Below are positions 60,683 to 64,000 of a DNA stretch of 64,000 nt, piece by piece. Below the pieces are notes generated by a model. It was not told where the DNA came from and searched no databases. It worked only from the letters and a program-made list of their open reading frames with translations. The stretch is from the NCBI GenBank assembly GCA_963678705.1, contig OY783213.1, forward strand, positions 15,194,451 to 15,258,450, read 5' to 3'. The position numbers and the translations under genes are program-made. Source of the stretch: Panorpa germanica (Eukaryota; Arthropoda; Insecta; Mecoptera; Panorpidae). How positions within the stretch are numbered: the first letter of the stretch is position 1; each line of letters begins with the position of its first letter.

Positions 60683-61311
60683 AACACGATGCAAGGCCAC
60701 ATAAGTGTGTATATTCTTTAGCCATATAAGGCGAACACGACAAATAAGGATCTGTACTGCCAACAGATATTAACTATTCATCTTTGGACAGAGCTGTGAT
60801 TAAGATACAAATTGTTTGTGCTACTCTCATGGCCAGCATCTCTGTTTATCAAATTCGTCGTACAGAAGATCATCGCATAAATTCACTCTTCTTGTACCAC
60901 TCTTCTTATATAATAATATTCTTTGTTTAGAAAAGGCAACTGGATTTCCTTTTTTCTGTCAGAAAGTTATCGGCATAACATAAGCAAGATTTAAATTTAA
61001 ATTTCGTATCTAGTATTTTTTTTTTATGGCAGCTGGTCAAAGACAAGGTTAATATTTTTGCCGAGTATTTTACTTAAGCCATCGACAAAATAATGCTTAT
61101 GTCGTTTTAAATAACTATTAACAATAGCGTAGAAATAAAAAAAAAACTAAAAGAGAGAGCTGTCCAAGGAAACGCTGGCACTAACAATGTTAAAAAATGG
61201 AGAAATTAAAGAAAACTTTAAACTGACGATATCTCGGAAACCACGCGACTTTTACTTATGTCATGTAAGGTTTCCGGTGTCAGTTTGAAGTGCTACTTTT
61301 GAGACATCCTG

Positions 61312-61832
61312 TATATAAAAAAAAAGATAGTGCATTGTAAAGGAATTATTTTGCTAAAGTATATTAATTTAAATAAATTCAAACAAAAATTGAAATTATT
61401 GCATCTTAATGTACTCGAATCATAATTTGAAGATGCATTTGTCTATTAAATTTATAACGTTTTTAACAGTTTACCGTAAGTTTCTATTACTCCTATAATA
61501 CCTACTGCTACCTCATTTTAAAGTTGCATCAAAAGTAACAAATTAAACCAATTCAAATGAATTAGTAAAAGTTTTATTTATTTTTAGATCACAACTATAA
61601 CACAAAACTCAGAACTTTTTAAATATTTGAATTGGGCTTCATTTTCGAATTTCACAGTGTGGGTAAATTGATAAAGGTTTCAAAACTTTATATAAAACCC
61701 TAAATCTAAACCTAAATAGACTTCAGAAAGTTCTGCTAATAATAAACAATTTAAAATAAAACCTTTTAATTCATTTTTAACATAAATACGTTTGATTCTA
61801 ATTATAGTTATTCAATTAAAATTGATCTTTGA
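61312..61832. other. AT-rich non-coding stretch
   Basis: Nothing recognisable is seen. Confidence 0.5.
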
Positions 61833-61984
61833 CATGGGCGTCCATAGATACTTTTCACTAAAAATTTGTATAATCCTTGGCGGTACTGTGATACTAGGCT
61901 ACTAGTGGTCAGTGGCAGCTGCTGGCTACGAGAATTGGTAGTGTTCTTTACTACCAATTGGCTTTTCCTCTGCGTACGCCCATG
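61833..61984. mobile_element. Small inverted-repeat element
   Basis: CATGGGCGT at 61833 faces ACGCCCATG ending at 61984, and AATTGGTAGT (61933-61942) pairs with ACTACCAATT (61950-61959) inside. At 152 bp with a GC-richer interior it resembles a hAT-type MITE. The inner terminal region is poorly conserved. Confidence 0.5.
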
Positions 61985-64000
61985 ATATTCAGTTTAAAAG
62001 ATTTTAAGTCTTCTTCCTCTACAATTTTAACAATATCTAATATAAATACACCAACACAAACGCAGGGTGATGTAATTGTTGTAACAAGTTCCAGCAGCGC
62101 GTTTCAATTGACTTTTGATACTTGAGAAAACAAACTTTACGATGCTAATTAAAAACTTTGAAATAAGCGAGATTCAAAAATCTAATATTCATTTTCAGAG
62201 TAATATACATACTTTCAGACTGAGAGCTTCACTGTACTGTATACTGTACAAAATTGTGTATAAGTACTTTTGAAACTTTTATTAAGTAATCATAAATACT
62301 TTTTTGTTTTAAGGCAGCCCTATCTCATCGTCATAGGTTTGTTTCAAGTCTTCAAATTAAATGTAGGTATTAATATCTTAAAAGGTATTTAAAGACTTCA
62401 TCTCAAGAACTGATTATTAAGGTAAGCAAAGCAGATTTATCGTCGCAAACGCTTTCTCCCCCGTTTTCATTCTCTTCCATGTTTGATATGATAAACTCAA
62501 TGCGTTTGTTTCAAATGTTTAATAATCTTGAAGTAAAACTAATTATTTTAATTTTAATAACAATTTTTCATGAATTTTTAAGAACTTTGTTTTTTTAAAA
62601 CAAAATAAAACAAGTAATTTGGATGAAAATGATTCAAATTTTTATTATATTAGAAAGAGTCAGGTTTGTCGATTCTTTTATCGAAATTTTCAATCAAAGT
62701 TTAATATATTTCCATCTCTCTCGCACAGTTCAAAGTTGAAAGTTTTGTATCCGAGTTGGAAACTCGTATTAAAAGTCAATATCCTCCTCATCACAGTTCA
62801 CCTTACATAATATTAGTATTATAATTACATAGATGCGATATACCCGTGTTATATTAGCATACGCGCTTAGTAAGTTTATTACATTATGTAAATACAATGA
62901 CACGAAGTTTAGATTGTGAGATTTTACAAGAGACAGCTGTCAACATATGCAACATATATAAATAAACAGGCCTACTCATATCTCAACGATTCGTAGGTCA
63001 AAATATTCAAAACCCATGTCAACTAGTTAAGTGAACCAAATGATCTATTATAATAATTTCGATGAAGACGGATTCCGTTTTCTTTTCAAGATGTAGTGAT
63101 CGTTAGTTTAAATCTATTTGTGGAATGTATCATTAATTATAATCTCATTATGAGAAGAATGAACTGAGCGATCGTTATACAAATAACTGTCATTTGTAAA
63201 TGAAATAGAGATGGTCCAGTAATATAAATATTAGCGGTCACAGTATTATATACATGTTACTTAAATGCTACGTGAATATTTACAGGGTTATAATTATTTT
63301 CCATCACTTCAAGGCTAAATTACAAAATCATTTACATGAAGAATTTACAAGCGTGGTCGGTCGCATCCAAGGTGGAAATATTTGGCAAAATAAACCAGAA
63401 ACGAGTCTAGGAAGTAAATTATAAATTAGACACAGCTGTTAACACTAAACTGTGTTATTTCAAAAGCAACAACTTTATAAATACATTAAGTCATTCATAA
63501 CGATATAAATTCATTCAATAATCTTATATTTAACTCGTAAATAACTCGATCATAAATAGAAAAGGAATCCGGCTCCAAGCGTCGACTAGCTGCAGCCTGA
63601 TGTTGATCAGAGGCAGTCAGAGCTAGTGTGAGTCACATTCCTCGATCCCTGGAACGATGAACGATGAACGACGAAGCATTCACTGATTATAACTTGTCTT
63701 TAAAATGCGAGCACACGTAGTGCAATAAACTGGTTTTAAATTACTACAATAAATGATTTAATTACTATAAAATTGATTGGGAAACTATCTTGATGTGTTG
63801 AATATATAAATCATTCGATTTATGACAGTTTTATTCACATTTATAAGTAGCTCTTTATTTTTAACACCAATTTTACTGGAATACGATTTGGTTTTAATAT
63901 GAGTAGAAAGTTCTATGCCTCACATAGGGTCCATTAAACACGGTGTCCTGTCTCCGACTACCATTACTTTAAAGGGGTTATTTTTATCTATTTATGTTAT
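61985..64000. other. Non-coding stretch to window end
   Basis: No gene is supported. 63570-63680 is GC-richer and contains a GAACGAT tandem triplet at 63652-63672. The frame at 62619-62810 has no recognisable domain. Confidence 0.5.

Larger units (their letters stand above)
59317..61311. mobile_element. Possible 2-kb element defined by weak ends
   Basis: CAGGGTGATTCTTGAAACG at 59317, preceded by TA, faces CTACTTTTGAGACATCCTG ending at 61311, followed by TA; inverted, the latter is CAGGATGTCTCAAAAGTAG. The agreement is partial. No transposase-like frame lies between, and the interior is mostly AT-rich with a GCTGCTG run (59868-59905). The two ends could instead belong to different elements. 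Confidence 0.3.

Noticed and set aside
1-64000. Known conserved insect miRNAs, tRNA genes, CRISPR arrays, operons or phage genes
   Set aside because: I looked for familiar mature miRNA strings, tRNA B boxes in proper context, regularly spaced repeats and bacterial gene organisation and found none that hold up. This was reading by eye, so a covariance-model search could still find RNA genes.

Overview
This window is AT-rich (about 70 % by eye) eukaryotic DNA with no supportable intact protein-coding gene. No reading frame exceeds 167 codons. There are no operons, ribosome-binding sites, rRNA, recognisable tRNA genes or CRISPR arrays. What can be recognised is a graveyard of small DNA transposons: inverted-repeat elements with TA target sites, three unrelated Tc1/mariner-type transposase remnants, and a pair of tRNA-derived SINE-like repeats. 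This fits an intergenic region or long intron of an insect. The density of short DNA elements and the excess of the octamer TACTCGTA made me think of Lepidoptera, but that is inference and not proven.

Layout. 1-3.5 kb is AT-rich single-copy sequence with one GC-rich island (about 3.06-3.25 kb) that could be an exon or a repeat fragment and folds into a hairpin. 3.6-4.9 kb holds a complete 627-bp TA-flanked element (family A) and a family B copy. 5-19 kb is mostly featureless, with copies of families B, C, D, F and I and a hAT-like end. 19.6-20.1 kb holds a 416-bp element (family G) bracketed by a 31-bp near-perfect direct repeat. 22.5 kb, 29.9-30.2 kb and 40.5-40.7 kb hold transposase remnants. 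36.0-36.7 kb stacks F, D and E copies. 40-44 kb is repeat-dense (I, C, F, B copies) and has one reading frame with a possible splice acceptor and poly(A) signal. 47.7-57 kb holds A, C, D, E and SINE-like copies and a GC-rich island at 52.9-53.2 kb. 57-64 kb is quiet apart from a possible 2-kb element defined by weak ends.

Family letters are mine. They were assigned by aligning copies to each other by eye inside this window, so family membership is seen in the sequence, while superfamily names are inference. Nothing here forms a pathway or a gene system; the relationships between features are insertion, truncation and nesting of mobile DNA. I did not find a convincing undescribed biological system.
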